Below are positions 10,388 through 23,686 of a stretch of DNA of 64,000 bases, piece by piece. The notes under the pieces are model-generated. The model ran no database searches. It was not told where the DNA came from and worked only from the letters and a program-made list of their open reading frames with translations. Where the stretch lies: contig WEDG01001079.1 in assembly GCA_017591395.1 (NCBI GenBank), forward strand, positions 55,430-119,429. The letters run 5' to 3'. Position 1 is the stretch's first letter, and each line of letters begins with the position of its first letter. This DNA is from Schistocephalus solidus. Its lineage: Eukaryota; Platyhelminthes; Cestoda; Diphyllobothriidea; Diphyllobothriidae. The translations under genes were made by a program, and so were the position numbers.

Positions 10388-11765
10388 ACAGAGAAAAAGT
10401 GTGGGTTGCAAAGGTACAAAAAAGTTCATAAAAGATCACAAGTGGTGCGTGACTCTCGAGGGTTAAGAAACATTTCTCATTGTCTTGGAACATAAATTTG
10501 TCAAGGTTCCTTTTAAAGCTTTCCAGCGATGGTGACATCACAACGTCTTCAGGGAGGAAATTCCATGATTTAACCACTCTGACAGAGAAGAAGAACTTGC
10601 GCGAATCCAGTCTCGCCTGCTGGACGCGCAGTTTCAAATGGGTGACCTCGGAGATGGGTCATGCTAGCAAATTCAAAGAAGTCTGAGAATTCCAGGCAAC
10701 TATTTAATCCCTTCACAATGCAGAATGTCTGCAGGAGATCCCCCGCCTTTGCCTATAACTCAAAGAGAACAGATTAGTATTCATTAGACGGGTTGGATAT
10801 GGCAAGGAGCTTTGACTCCTAACCATTGTGGTGGCTTTCCTCTGTACTCTTTCGAGGCAGTTCTGATCTTGAACTGTCCAAGGTTTCCAGGCTTGCACAG
10901 CATATTCCAAATGCGGTCTAATGAATATTCCAAAAGTCTAAAAGAAGACATCGTCATCGAAATCCAAAAAAAGGCTTGTCTTATGGCATGCAGCATCGCG
11001 ATTGCGCTCTTCGCCACTTTCGAGCAGTGAAAGGATGGTTTTAAGGTGGTGGTCATCAGCACACCAAGGTCCTTTTGGGTTTCCACGCCCTTTAAAGCTT
11101 CACCGTTGAGACAGTAGCTTATAATTTCAGCAGATCCAGATGGGTGGCCTAAGCGAAGTATTGTACACTTATCGACGCTGAACCGCAAAGGCCAATCATT
11201 TGACCACTCCTCCAACCGAGTTAGGTTGATCTGTAGTTTTTCTTCGTCAGCAGCACTCTGGATTACATTTCAGATTTTAATGTCGTCGGCAAACATTGCT
11301 GCTTCACAGTCAAGATTCCTGACACAATCGTCCACGTATATTAAAAACAGTATTGGCCCCAGTACGGAACCCTGTGGAACCCCACTCTCGACCGCAGCAG
11401 AACTGGACCTCTCTTGGCCGATGCACACAACTTGGCAACGACGCACGAGGAAGTTTTCGATCCACTTGGGGAGGTAACCTCTGATTCCAATTCGTTCTAG
11501 CTTGTACAGCAGTCTCTCGTGCGGCACAGTATCGAAGGTCTTTTGAAAGTCAACGAAGGTGATGTGAACCACGTGTCTATCTTCAAGTGCTTGGATCCAC
11601 CTCTGGAGCGAATACAGCAAATTTGTTGTGCAGGATCTTCCTTTTCTGAACCCGTGTTGACAGATTGATAACAAATTATGAGTCTCTAGGAATTTCCCCA
11701 ATTCGCTATTGATGATCCTTTCTATAATCTTACCAAGGATGTATGTCAAGCTTATGGACAAATTT
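10300..11765 (-). pseudogene. CR1-like LINE, 5'-truncated: reverse transcriptase and 3' tail
   Basis: Minus strand 11761-11270 encodes RT from the SISLTYILGKIIERIINSEL motif through QHGFRKGRSC, FVDFQKTFDTVPHERLL and SGVPQGSVLGPILFLIYVDD to the intact catalytic FADDIKI. There a single TGA replaces the usual Trp codon after DDIKI. The frame resumes at 11215 (EEWSNDWPLRFSVDKC, then KDLGVLM), shifts near 10790, and ends with LRVQQARLDSRKFFFSVRVVKSWN (10637-10560 region). The 3' end near 10300 carries AATAAAACTGAATTGAATG. The element is truncated at about 11765, where sequence upstream of the RT core should follow. It is a dead but fairly young copy. Confidence 0.85.
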
Positions 11766-13598
11766 CAAACGGAATTTAAACGACGCGGCAATAGAAGCAA
11801 TATGAGCAATAAATGCACCTACTCGTTCAAAGCCGCTTTAAAAAACAATAAAAGATAGAATAATATTCAGAAACGACTCAGCCATTTGTAGATGTTAAAA
11901 GTCCTGGATAACTTTAGATCTGCAAGAGGTATTTCACTTTTGGTTCACTGGGCGGTTGTCAGTTTCTAGTCGACTAAGCTGGTAAACAAATTCCAATTTG
12001 ATGGCATTTTGTGAGGCATTTAGGCATGATAAAAATTCCGGATGTGCAGAAAGCAAGCACGTACGTGTAGTTGCAGCGAAGTGGTAACGGTGTTCAAACT
12101 GTGCAGGCTGGAGAACAAATAATATACGTGGTTCTTATGCACACTTGAAGACAGATGTAACAATTATTTTTGTACACTTGCATTGTTTACATGATTTTTT
12201 AAACAAAATATATTGACTTGCTTACTGTGTCTTTCAAGAGTCACCTTATCATTGTTAAATATTGTAGTAGAACTTAATGGGCATCGTTTCTGAACCGTTT
12301 ACATAGTATGGGGTCTACCAAAGGCGTAAGATGTTCCGCTCTGCGGTTGAAAAATGCGATATGAATTTTCGGATCCGATTCGCATCCGAATATTCGTACC
12401 GTCGGATTTGAATCGCATCCGCTTCACGTCCAAATTTTTACGAGGTATACGTTTCCAAATTTTTGTAGTTGCTCTGGATAGTGGAGCGGAGGCGAATTTT
12501 TATCACGAGTAAATATCGACTGAAACTACCTAGATGGGACTGAAACTTGCGTTTGGTCATCTGCCTCCAGTACTCTGTTTTTGGACTACAGCGCTGGACT
12601 TGGGTCCCAATTTCTTTGCTTATTGCGTACGTAACCATTTGGGCTTATGAGATGCTCCAAATAATTCTGCAGTATGATTAGCTCATAATTCCTTTAGAGT
12701 CTGTTTGTATACAATTGCAGACATCTTGTTGCCGTTTGTATTCCTGCAAGTGTTTGACACTCTCCAATAGTCGAAAAGGAGATAAACAGTTTATGGTTTA
12801 TCCAGAGCAAACAGTTGCTTGTTTTTATTTCGTTTTACTGAAAAATTTAGATAACAGATTCCTTGAACCAACGAACTGAACGTACTCCAGTACTTGCTTA
12901 CGGTTCCCCATAATGTGGTACTCCAATTTTTTTCTGCGATTTGCATTCGCATGCCGAAGAATTCTCCTTGATCGAGCATATGCATTTCGTTTCGTGATAT
13001 AAGTCCTTTCCACCTTGAGGGTTGTTTTCGTCTCTGTATGATTCCATACCCGAATAGCATTTGACGGAGCCTGATTAGTCTCCTATGTTTCATTTTGTAG
13101 ATAAGCACTGAAAAAATTTATGATCCAGGGTCAATGTGTGTCTTGTTTGTTATTTCCATTACAGGTTGCTAGTGGTGCACACAAACCTATTGTGTATACG
13201 AAAATTCAACAGCCTTGTACTGCAATATATAATAAAGATGCACGAATGATTGCTAGTGCATTCTAGCGTTATTGCGTTTGTGACGAATTTGGTAGTTACT
13301 GGTGAATTTTCTTACCTGCGTTACATTTTTCACTTTCAAAAACGTAGTTTGGTAAAATGTCAGGCAGATATGTGGAGACCATAAGGCGATTGAAAGGCCA
13401 TTAACAAGAGCACCACCCGAACTTCCTAGCCGTCCTGCGGTTTCAACGCTTTGCCAGTGCTTTACTCAGTAAGAATAATTTGAGAGATAGTTTTGTAAGG
13501 ATTTTCCATCAAAGTATCATATGTTTGAAAATATTGTGAGGTGTCTATGAACATATATCTCGCCATTTATTTTATTCTGATGTTTTTCAGTCTCTGCA
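11766..13598. other. Region with no supported gene
   Basis: AT-rich sequence. Short open frames (for example 12791-13108 minus) show no recognisable domain. Around 12366-12421 a motif (CGGAT..GATTCGCATCCG) recurs in both orientations, a small imperfect palindrome. Confidence 0.5.
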
Positions 13599-15540
13599 TT
13601 GCCCACCAACGATTCAGAATCAAGGACACACATACCGGCATTTTTTTCAAACAAACTTAACGTAAACAAAAAGAATAAAATGTGGAATATTAGTTCCGAA
13701 ACTAAGAACAAGATTACAAAATGGGGAAACAAACCTATTGCTCTACAAATATCCGATAATGAAGCGTCCTCTCCTAATTCATTGGACGAAATAATTTCAA
13801 GTGAGAGCACAATAGGTGCCATAAGTGGAGGATCAGGTTGCACCGTAATAAAACTTCCCAGAAATATGAAACTCACATTTCTTTACACCAACGTACAGAG
13901 TCTACTGTTCTAATAAGATGTATTGAAAAACCATATCTGTTAATCTTCCCGACATTATCTCTTTGACAGAAACCTGGTTGTCCAAAAACGTAGATGACCG
14001 CGAATTGGCATAACCAGGATTTCAGTTGTTTCGAAGACCTAGAAGAGGCTGTCAGGGAGGAGGCGTTGTTACACACGTAAAACACGGACTGCTTCTGACA
14101 GAAAAAAATGAACCAGTTCACCTACAGCTTTAAAACTATTGTCTTACCATAAAGGTGCCAGGATAGTATAACCTTGAAGTTCTGACCACAGCCAGACAAT
14201 TAAGAAGTGACCCTGAGGTGAAGCTCGCCTTTTAGAAAGAGTTGAAAAGATGTTCTGCCCAATCTGAGGTCTTAATAATAAGTGACTTCAATGCCCTACA
14301 CATCGGCTGGAGTTCCATATACACACGTGGTCCGAAACTAGTTGCTGAACGAAGATTATTGGACATGGCATTAAGGTCATTCCTCCCTCAGCACGTCTTA
14401 TTTCCCACGAGCGTGCGTAAGGGTCTGCAATTAAACTGCTTGGACCTGGTTCTTACGTAATCTCTAGATAGTTTTGATAAGGTGCGATGTCTACCTCCCC
14501 TAGATCAAAGTGACCACGTCGTACTTCACTGGGACTATTCAGTGATTTTGGTGCATGAACAGCCCACTAGATTTAGAAGAAATATTTGGCGTGGTGACTT
14601 CGATCAGATGAAGGCCCAAAGTAACAACATTAAATGTGGATCACCTTTTTCCGGCAATACGGCGGGGGATTGGGAATGGTTCCATGAGTTATTGAAAAAC
14701 TCACTAGAACATCCCTAGACATTGAATGGCTACATACAAAACATTTAAAGAAACTGCGATCAAATCCTTGTTCTCAGGTATCCAGCCTGAGCACTTAAGA
14801 CCGATGACCAATTCATGGCATCCATTCTGTCTAATTAATTAACATCGGTCTTCACTCGATAGTCTAAGACTTCGTTGAAAGCTGAACTGTGCTTTTCATC
14901 AGCATTAGTTTGGTCAACATTGCTCCGTTAAAAACCGCCAAATTGCCAAGTCTGAACCAACCACCTGCACCTGTACTTAGGGAAATTGCCAACGAAATGT
15001 ATGGCCTATTATCTTTTATACTCCAGAAGTCCTTCAAGTAGATGAATTTCTGGCAGAATGGGAGATTGCACTCATCATCCCGATTAAAAAGGAGGATCAC
15101 CGATGGACACTGAAACTTACCGCCGAGGCCGATTAACCTGCATCTATCGCAAAAGAACGCAGCACATTGTACAAAATATCTAATGCACTTCCTGGAAGAA
15201 AACAACCTAATTTGCAGTGCCCAACGTGACCTCCCCACTATTCTATATTCGAATGTGAAATGGACGAGGACAAAAACAGGAAATGCTATAGATGCTGCAT
15301 TCTTTGACTCGCGAAAGGCCTTCGATAGTTTACTTCACCGAATTCTCTTACAAAAGATTTTGTAAATAGGAAATTGAGGCAGAACGTTCAAGTGAATAAA
15401 ATTGTTTTAAATCTCTAGGATACAGAGCATCGTGGTTGGCAATTATACTTCAGATTGGGTAAGGATTAAAAGTGGTGTCTCACAAGGTTCTGTTTTTAAC
15501 CTGATTTTTTTTCGGAATGCCGTGCACTTCAAATTTGGTT
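13599..15540 (+). pseudogene. Decayed CR1-like LINE: end of ORF1, endonuclease and fragmentary RT
   Basis: 13599-13913 encodes a segment ending in LTFLYTNVQSLL, the usual start of a LINE apurinic-type endonuclease. Further endonuclease motifs follow in shifting frames: DIISLTETWLSKN near 13950-13990, IISDFNALHIGWSS (14270-14315), NCLDLVLT (14440-14460) and the SDHVVLHWDYS motif (14510-14545). After 14720 coding is barely readable. 15183-15365 retains an RT block (NLICSAQRDL, then DAAFFDSRKAFDSLLHRILL), and 15432-15520 retains VRIKSGVSQGSV. Many stops and frameshifts make this an old copy. Confidence 0.75.
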
Positions 15541-15806
15541 TGAAAATCTCAAGCGCAGAGAAATTGACTCTCTTCGAAATTTTGGGGTACTGGATACTCT
15601 GGCAGACTTTCGTCATTAAGTCTTGGATCAGAATAGGCACCATCTTCATTTTCATAATCTTAGATCAGGACGCCAGCTGACCACTACTTCTCAGCTGCTC
15701 TACGAGATCTTCCAATCTACGAAAGACTGAGTCATTTCGTTACTTGATTCATACAATTGACCTGCCTAAACACTTAATCACATAAATTTAAGAACGTTTC
15801 TCATTT

Positions 15807-16750
15807 TTGATCTGCATGCTAGGCCAAATTCTATTCTTTGGGCAAAGTGTAAAATGCATGCCACAAGCGAGAATCGAACAAGAGCACCAGTGTGCGGCAA
15901 GCCTCCTTGTTACAACCACGCCACCATCACATGCCGATTTCGCTGATTTGAATTTATATGATGGAAGAAGCATGAGTCGTAATACGAAAGACCGTGACTC
16001 TGCATGCTCTTTTTTAAACTCGTCACCCGGCACATGTGCCAAGAGTTTATTAAGTGTGCTGGATGTCAACTACGAGAACGAAGCATGTACGACATGCTCC
16101 GAACGCCTGAAAAAATCGTTGGAACTGGAAAAGGATATCAAGGGCCTGAAAATGAAGGTAGATAATTTGAAGAAACTTCCTCGGCTTTTACCAGAAGAGA
16201 ACAAATTGGTGATGACAGAAACGGAACAATAAAAACATAGCTTCCTTAGTCATGACAACCAATGAGGAAGAAGACGGTGTGTTTATGGGGCTCGGCGTAA
16301 TCGATAATGAATATCCGGTACGGCAAAAGGACGACCGACAGGTGTGTCAAAAAATAAAGAAGCATCGCAGTATCTCTAAGTAAGCCAAACTAAGTCAGAA
16401 AGTTAATATTCAGGGGCCGAGTTGAAGCATTCTGCAAGCAGAAACTGTGTCGGCGACAATTGCAACTAACCAAGCAGCCGCATTTAGTAGAGAACAAAGC
16501 GTTAGCGGTGTACAGACAAACCCCTTGAACGCAGAATACGATGAAAATCTAAGTGATCATAATCTAGCTCCTGAAAATAAGAAACAACCACAGACGCTTC
16601 GAGTGGATCGTAGTAACTGTAAAGTTATCAAAGGGATGCCTGGATCTACATCCGGCACCATAAAAACAAGAATATACGACGGCATGGAGCTATTCAAGAG
16701 CTATCTTAAAGGTCTCATAAAGGAGGCAACAGGGTCACTGTTCTAAATGT
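15807..16750 (+). pseudogene. LINE ORF1, broken
   Basis: 15807-16232 encodes a C-x2-C pair (NEACTTCSERLKK) followed by a lysine/leucine coiled-coil-like segment (LEKDIKGLKMKVDNLKK), matching the ORF1-like protein at 7824-8552. A stop at 16230 interrupts it. 16447-16746 continues with a basic segment that includes NCKVIKGMPGSTSGTIKTRIYDG, plausibly the C-terminal part. ORF2 of the same element follows from about 16930, so this is the usual ORF1-ORF2 order. ORF1 proteins of this class bind the element's RNA; that role is inferred from position and composition. Confidence 0.6.
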
Positions 16751-16927
16751 CTTCAGAATAGGCCAAATAAGAACCTCAAATGATGAGTACAGCCAACCAA
16801 GACCTCAAGAGCTTGTCCTTCAGAAGGAGATAGAAGCCCAGTTATAACTAAGCAGGAAACCTGTGCTCCGAAGCTCTCAACCAACGTTTTTTTTTCTGCC
16901 GGATTATTCACCGACGGAGAGTAAGAC

Positions 16928-19900
16928 ATGGAGAGAGCTCCAAGTAGAACCCTCAAGAGATCCAGAGGGGGCGAGAGCTATCTCAAAATCCAGAATGGAA
17001 GAATTATATACGTCCAGAGGTCATTTCTTTGGAGAAAGTCCATAAAATTAGGTACGGAGGGCAACCAAATCACAAAAAAAGACCACTCCGTGCAACACAT
17101 GTCAGTAAACACGCTGACCTTCAGTTCGAGCATAAAGCAGTAGCCTCTACTGAGATATTGGATGGCCTTAGATACACGACAATTCTAACAATTCCGATCC
17201 AAATATTCGTAGAAAAGCTGTCCAGAGGAAGCTCCACTTTCTTTATACAAACGCGCAGAGTTCAATCCAGAAACTCGATGAACTGAAAGTATGAATATTT
17301 GATGTGCATCTAGATGTCATTTCCGTTGCAGAAACTTGATTGCAGGCGGAAATATTGGATTGTGAAATTGCCATCGATGGATATCAACTCTTCCGTCAAG
17401 ACAGACTGCATACAATGGTGTGGGAATAGTAGTCTACTTCAACAGGGCAATCATATCATCTGAACGCAGAATTGCTTGCCCTTACGACTGCGAAGCAATT
17501 TGGTCAAAACTAAAGTGGCCTGGATAACAAAATCTGAATTTTTTGACTATATACAGACCGCCAAATCTAACTCAAGAAATTAACGAGCTGATGTTTGAAA
17601 TAATTCAAGATGCAGCTCGACTCAAAACACAGTTGTCAACGGAGATTTTAATGCACCATTGACTGACTGGAATACATTATTCATAAAAGTTTCGTGGTAT
17701 TCCTTTAGCACTGGACTATATAAGCTCACGATGAATTTCTTTCGCTTACAGAACGTTAGTTTTCCAACGAGAGTTAAAGAGGCTCAAATAGCGAATTGCC
17801 TAGATCTCGCTGTTTCAAGGGACCCAATTTCTGCGAAGCAATTTGATAACTCGCGCCACTTGGTAAAAGTGACCATGCCATGCCGCTGTAGGAATACTGT
17901 TTACACACCAAGCAAACGGAGACTCCTGGTATTTGTTTAAATTACTGATGCGCAAAATTTCTGTGTGATGAGGGATATCTGATCGGTCCTAAATTGGCAA
18001 ACTATTCTTACCGGAAATCCGAATGTCAATTAGACCACCTTCAGGGGCGGTATAAACGACGCTATACATCGCTACTGCCCTATTAACAAAGTGCAAAAGG
18101 CAAACCGCCCTATTTGATTAACGCTAGATTTGAAAGACAACTAATACAAAAAATAAACTCTGGAGAAAGTATGAAGCAACAACTCAACCCACGCATTATG
18201 AATAATTTTGTCGAAAGCGGAACGGACTAGGTTAATTATCCACAGATAATGGAAGGAGTATGGGGCTTAAATTATAGAACGGGCGGTCGATAAGCCAAAA
18301 GTACTTTTTAGCTAAATCAATAGTCGGTTGAAGAAGGAGACAGTGACCGTATTGATAGGTGAAAACAACGAAGACATTAATAAAAATCAAGATAAGGCAG
18401 AACACCTTAGTCGGGTATTCGTATCTGTTTTTACAGACGAAGCGGATTTTAATCAAACAGATTTTCATCCAGGTAGTAACGACACAGTCATTGAGGACAT
18501 CGAATTCACAGAAGAAGATGTGAAGAAGGAACTTCTTGCACTTAACGACGCCAAGGCTCCGGATCCTGATCGAATACCAGCAGAAGTACTGAAAAGGCTT
18601 GCTAGAGAGCTCTCTAGACCATTCTCGTGTATTTTCCAGTCACCCTTCGATCGAGGCATCCTCCGATCTGACTGGAAATCAGCAAGTATATACCCTATTC
18701 ACAAGGGTGAATCCAGAACCAGCGCGAAAAACTATTGATCGGTGAACCCTAGCATGCATTTGTTGCAAAGTGATGGAAAGTATCATCAAAAGGCCGGCAT
18801 GAAGTTTCTCGAAGAAAAAAAAACTTCCTTGAGTGTGCCCAACAGGGATTTCGACGAAATCACTTCTGTTTGACCAATATGCTCTATTCAATGGAACAGT
18901 GGTCCAGGTCATTAGATGAGGACATCAGCGTTGATGTAGTCTACATCGACTTCAAGAAGCCTTTGAAAGTGTTCCTCACCGAAAGTTATTATACAAGGTC
19001 CGAGAATCCGGAATAAAGGGTATTTGCGCAATTGGATAGGAAACTTCTTGAAAGGCCGATCACAGTCCATGTGCATTGGCAATGCGAAATCAATTTCCAT
19101 GCCGGTTGTGAGTGGTGTGTCTCAGGGCTCCGTTCCTGGGCTATTAATTTTCTATATCTATGTCAACAATTATTTGAATGGATTGGACAGCACATGAGTC
19201 CTGTTTTCAGACGACATCAAGATATGGCAACCAATTAAATGCAGTACTAATGAACAAACTTTACAAGAAAGACTCAACCACCTATCTGAGTGGTCTGATA
19301 AATGGCAGCTGAAAGTCAACTTTGAGAAATATGTCACACTGCTGCTCAAAACGAAGAACGCAAGCGCGATGTGTGACTCCCATCAAAAGTTCCGTGATGG
19401 AAGGTGCCTATCAAATGTAACCGAACAAAAGGACCTAGGAATCACCGTTTTGCCTTCCCTAAAGCCCTCCGCTCAATGTGTCAGGGAGGCCAAAAATGCG
19501 TACAATGTTCTGTTTGCCATTAAAAGGACTTTCGTACATATCGATAAGGAAAAAGTTGGAACAATATACGGGATTTTTATTCTTGCAAAACCTGGAAAAT
19601 GGAGTTCAGGCGTGGCGACCGTGGCTGAATAAAGATGACAAACTTCTGGAAAGGGTTCAAAGGAGGGAAACAAAAGTCGTGTATGGTCTTAAGTCTTTAT
19701 CATACAAATGTAGACTTGACGCACTTAACCTTTTCTTTCTTGAGTACAGGCAGATTCAAGGCGATCTCATACAGACATACTGGCTCGTAATGAATCGGGA
19801 CTGTGTTCTACACTTCGAAGACTATTTTAATTGGCCACAACAACTAACCTGCGAGGGGAATTCTCTCAAACTTCAAGGAACCTTATCCCTCCTGGGTGTT

Positions 19901-20030
19901 TGTCGCCACTCATTTTTGCAGCCAGTTGTCGGTGCCTAGAACGGACTCCCAGAGGACGTAATACGGGCGGAAATGACAGACACATTCAGATAAAACTGTA
20001 TTTATATTCGCTTAAAAAATACCATTAATT
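16928..20030 (+). pseudogene. Decayed CR1-like LINE ORF2: endonuclease, reverse transcriptase, C-terminal region
   Basis: Endonuclease motifs appear as DVISVAET near 17310-17335, NGDFNAPLTDWN (about 17638-17675) and NCLDLAVSRDP (17796-17830). RT motifs: DAKAPDPDRIPAEVLKRL (18547-18600), DWKSASIYPIHKGESRTSAKNY ending in a stop at 18736, VVYIDFKKPLK near 18940, VVSGVSQGSVPGLLIF near 19105-19150, and FSDDIKIWQP at 19204-19235, where the catalytic FADD has become FSDD. The C-terminal region reads [32 protein letters not shown], then [20 protein letters not shown]. The whole coding region is present but is split into many pieces, so it cannot make an active enzyme. Confidence 0.82.
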
Positions 20031-20499
20031 CTTATAGGAATGCACTGATGCATCATACCAAAGCTTTACACATACATGCAAATAATGGTGGTATCTATTA
20101 TTTGACATAGGTAATCATCGGTCAATCAGGATGACTGTGCCTAGAATCCACTGTTATAAAACAATTTTCTTTCTACATGAATATGTGACACACTACTTTG
20201 CAGTAACCTGTATTTCAACTGCAATATTGTAGGTACAGTTTTTAATAGGGTTTTCAAAGTCAACATCTATTAGCCTTAAATATACTGAACTATGTGTATG
20301 GCTAAATTATGCATTTGAATCGTGAAGCTGTCATGTTTATGGATAAAATAAAAATATGGGCCGAAATAGTTGCAGTAAAATATCTACAAGCTAGGTGTCT
20401 GGTCAACTATGTAGCTTTTAAGTTTAATATATCAAAATGTCTGGTCCCACACATTCGCACTGATTGAAAGATATTTCCGAAAAAGCATTATTTTATTAA
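20031..20499. other. No gene seen
   Basis: AT-rich, with no open frame or motif I can support. It probably includes the 3' flank of the LINE that ends near 20030. Confidence 0.5.
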
Positions 20500-21110
20500 T
20501 GGCACTGTATTGAAATATTTGGAAATCCATCAATATCTGGGCTTGTGGACAACCGCAAATTTCGTTCCATTACAGCACTGCAAGAAGGTGGCCCAGAAGG
20601 ACAATTACGTTTTATCGGATCAGACGTGCGTTTAAAAGATTCCACCATGATCTCTTTGGAAAACTTTTCGGCTTCTTCGTGAGACCACATTTAGATTAAG
20701 GAATGTCAGCCTGGGCACCGTGGATAAAGGAGGATATTGATATCCTCGAATCACTGCAACGGTGGGCAACGAAGATGGTTGACGTGCTCACGGATTTACC
20801 ATAGCAGAATGCATTGAAAAAGCTTGACTTGTTTCCCCTGCCTCACAGGCACTTATGGTGTAGCCTGCTCTTGACATTCCTGGCCATGGTTCCTCACTGA
20901 GACCGGAGGATTCCTTCGAGTTCGCCTGTACAACTCATCTGCATGGTCATCTGATGAAGGTCAAAACGGAACGCACGCAATTTGATCTCAGAAATGTTTT
21001 CTTCAGTCAACGAGTGGTACGACCATGGAGCTCGCTACCAAGCGAGACGGTTACCGCTTACACCATTTTGGTTTGATTTTGATTTAAAAAATACAACCCT
21101 CACAACAGTT
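20500..21110 (+). pseudogene. CR1-like LINE RT C-terminal fragment
   Basis: Reading across frames gives GKLFGFFVRPHLD, then GMSAWAPWIKEDIDILESLQ (about 20660-20760), and later TQFDLRNVFFSQRVVRPWSSLPS (20975-21045). These match the C-terminal pattern of the other CR1-like copies in the window. Several stops interrupt it; it is a 5'-truncated relic. Confidence 0.7.
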
Positions 21111-21654
21111 AGCCTCGTAAACTCTTTTTGGCTCTACTACTGTGCTATAATGCTTCGCAATGAACGGCAAAAACGTGTTTAAAATGGTTTTATATTTGGG
21201 GTCGAAAACATTTTAAAAGTCTATCACGTTATACTGACTGTAAATAGGCAGCAGTTAATTACGTAAATAGAGTCAAAGGCATTGCCTGTTGCAATTCAAA
21301 TATGCATATCTAAAATGAAAGCATGGATGAAAGAGCATTGCTGGAGGCAGATAGCCCAACAGCTATATTCATCGCTTATCACAAATTAAACACACAATGA
21401 TAGTATTCGACGTCACTGTTTCACATGGGAGTGAGGTATACGGTCGAAGTATCCGCTGACTGAAAGAAAACTATCGTTAGTTTAGTCACGTGCATTCGCC
21501 TTGTACCTTGTATGGATGCCCGCACGGGTGAGAAGTTTTCGAAATCTGGAAGAAATATTCAGAGCTGAGCGAAAAATCATGCGATATGCAACCAGGGGGG
21601 TTATATTAGGACATGCTATGCGCAATTCTCGCTGCAATACCACTTTAAGGGGAG
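21111..21654. other. No gene seen
   Basis: No coding signal or recognised repeat, apart from possible edges of neighbouring elements. Confidence 0.45.
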
Positions 21655-22240
21655 TGTGGTGACATGCTCAACTGAAAGCTCTCACTGCGTAAGACGCTCG
21701 GGCCCAATCCACGCATCAGATGGCTGACCGGCTCAGGCAGGTAAGGGAAGAGAAATTAAGAGTGATCGTGGGCCGGCGTCCACCCCCGACAAAGTGAATA
21801 TTTCTTACTATAAACAATCTGATGCGCTTTAAAATAATAGCAGTGAGATATAGACTGTAGCTTGGAAGGGTACCAACCAACAGTATAACTCAGGACGGAC
21901 AGTCGAGCTAAAATAGTTCCTTCTTAATGCTGTCTCGTCCAAGCTAATTTTGGACATGAGCGGTTCTTTCTTGTTTGTGCAAAACCTGCTCCATCGTGCG
22001 TGGACCGGGCGTGGTTGGCACACGCAAATGAGCTGCCTTGGCGTATCTGTCCTTGCCGCCAATCCTACATCCGGTCTCTTTAACCCTCTCTAGACAGAGG
22101 TCTCAGGGTGAGGGAAGAGGAAGTTCGATAGATGCTGCGCCAGTCTACTATCAGTAGAAACTAATTGACGCGCAATTAACCAGCCCTGCGTCCGCAATTT
22201 TGTGAGGCACACGGTGGACATCATCGTTCATGACGGTCTA
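21655..22240 (-). repeat. Dispersed repeat Rep-A (diverged copy)
   Basis: Matches, in reverse orientation, the family seen best at 22880-23400 and 40130-40700. Diagnostic pieces are the ...TATAAACAATCTGATGCGCTTT... segment at 21809-21832, a GCTTGGAAGGGTACCAACCAAC block at about 21860, and the end segment CACACGGTGGACATCATCG at 22208-22226. Confidence 0.65.
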
Positions 22241-22879
22241 CCTGTCACCTAACAAACAATTGGCATTTTTTGACTGTAATATCACGCTTTTCGTTTTGTT
22301 GGTGTTTGCATTGGTGAATTTTTCTCCCCAGCATAAAGGTGAAAAAAACTTTAGTTATTCCAAAATCTGCTATTTTGCTGGTTTCGGCTTCCTGTTAGTA
22401 TTCAGTGTCCTGCTGAATATGTCTTAGATTCTTCTTTCCTTAACTTGCTAGCCTTCTAGATGTACTCGTCACCTTCTATCCAAGGTGGCACATATAAATG
22501 TTTTTCCTTCAATTATCCATACTCGTTAGTCACAATTATTTCTGCGAATGGTTGGTTTTTACTGGTCAAAAATGAGTCATGTTCGGTGCTCACAAGTTGC
22601 ACTTGAGAGTAGGATTCCTAACCTGTCGGGAAAGTTGTGGCGATGTCCGGTGTTGGCATGAAAATAAGTCAAAGTTCCCATCCATCAGGCAATTTCAGCA
22701 AATCAATACAATCGATTGTAAGAGGAAGTTGATCTCCTAGGTTCAAAAAGGTTGGAAAGACGCATCATCTCATGTTTGCAGGAAAAAAGGGGTTCTGACA
22801 TCCTACCAAGCATATCAGCAGTCGCGATTTTAATGCCGGTAGCAGAGGAGGCACCTAACGGCACTTCTTTGGTCGATTC
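22241..22879. other. No gene seen
   Basis: AT-rich. A 65-codon hydrophobic open frame (22230-22427) has no family features and overlaps the repeat edge, so it is not called. Confidence 0.45.
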
Positions 22880-23400
22880 CAACCAATTCCACCATGTGCT
22901 CCACAGGAGCGTGGTGCAGAGACTGTGACTTGCGCGTGAATTAGGCTATAATGAAAGAAGACTTGCACTGCACCTACCGCACTATCTCCCCCTTCCCTCC
23001 TACCTGGGCCCAGTGCCATGATTTAATAAAGAAGATCGGAGGCAAGAGAGGGTGTAGATGGCTAGCACGTGCCGCCACACCTGGCTTGGATCCCATGGAG
23101 TGGGAGTGCCATGAAGGCCATATTGAGACGGAGACATTGCAGTCTGAACCTCAGCCCGACAGTTGGCCACTCCACACAAACACACACTGGGCTGACCACG
23201 CGGTCCGGGTTATCCTGCCAGTTGGCCAACTTCCAAGCCACGGCTTTAAGCGCACCGTGATAGCTTCAAGCGCCTCGAGTTATTGATGGTGAGGGGAGTG
23301 TGCTAAGCCGTCGACCTCACTCCCTATTTCCATCGCAAGGCCCCAGCCACTGTCCCAGCTGGTCGGTTGTCTGGTGCGTACAAGATGTGGCCAAAAAACA
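22880..23400 (+). repeat. Dispersed repeat Rep-A, near full length
   Basis: A roughly 520-bp non-coding unit. Landmarks in order: CCACCATGTGCTCCACAGGAG (22890s), GACTTGCGCGTGAATTAGGC, a CACTGCACCTACCGCACT stretch, GAGTGGGAGTGCCATGA, CACACTGGGCTGACCACGC (23180s) and CTTCCAAGCCACGGCTTTAA (23228-23250). The same landmarks in the same order occur at many other places here in both orientations. No protein is encoded; short open frames inside are accidental. No clear terminal repeats were found, so its class is open. Confidence 0.8.
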
Positions 23401-23640
23401 CAAGGGCCAGGATTTCACACAGCAGGCGGTTGAGTGGCTCACATATGTGGGAGTGCCAGAGGTCACATTAAGAAGGAGCCATTGCAGTCTGACTCTTTGA
23501 CCACCAGTCGGCCACTCCGTACAAACTGACTAACTGCGAGGTCTGAGTTTAATCTCTCAGTGAGCAACTTTCCATGCCATAGTGCTTAGAGCACCATGAT
23601 AGTCTCAGGCTCGGATCACACATGCAGTACATGAGATAAT
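23401..23640 (+). repeat. Rep-A, partial second copy
   Basis: Contains GTGGGAGTGCCAGAGGTCACA (23448-), CATTGCAGTCTGACTCTTTG and the later CTTTCCATGCCATAGTGCTTAGAG segment, equal to the second half of the preceding Rep-A unit. Confidence 0.65.
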
Positions 23641-23686
23641 AGGATCTGAGGATTATACCTCCCTAGTATTTGAGAAGTGTTGGTTG

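Noticed and set aside
22230..22427. Small membrane protein (65 codons, hydrophobic)
   Set aside because: AT-rich DNA often gives Phe/Leu-rich frames; there is no start context, splice or poly(A) support, and it overlaps a repeat edge.
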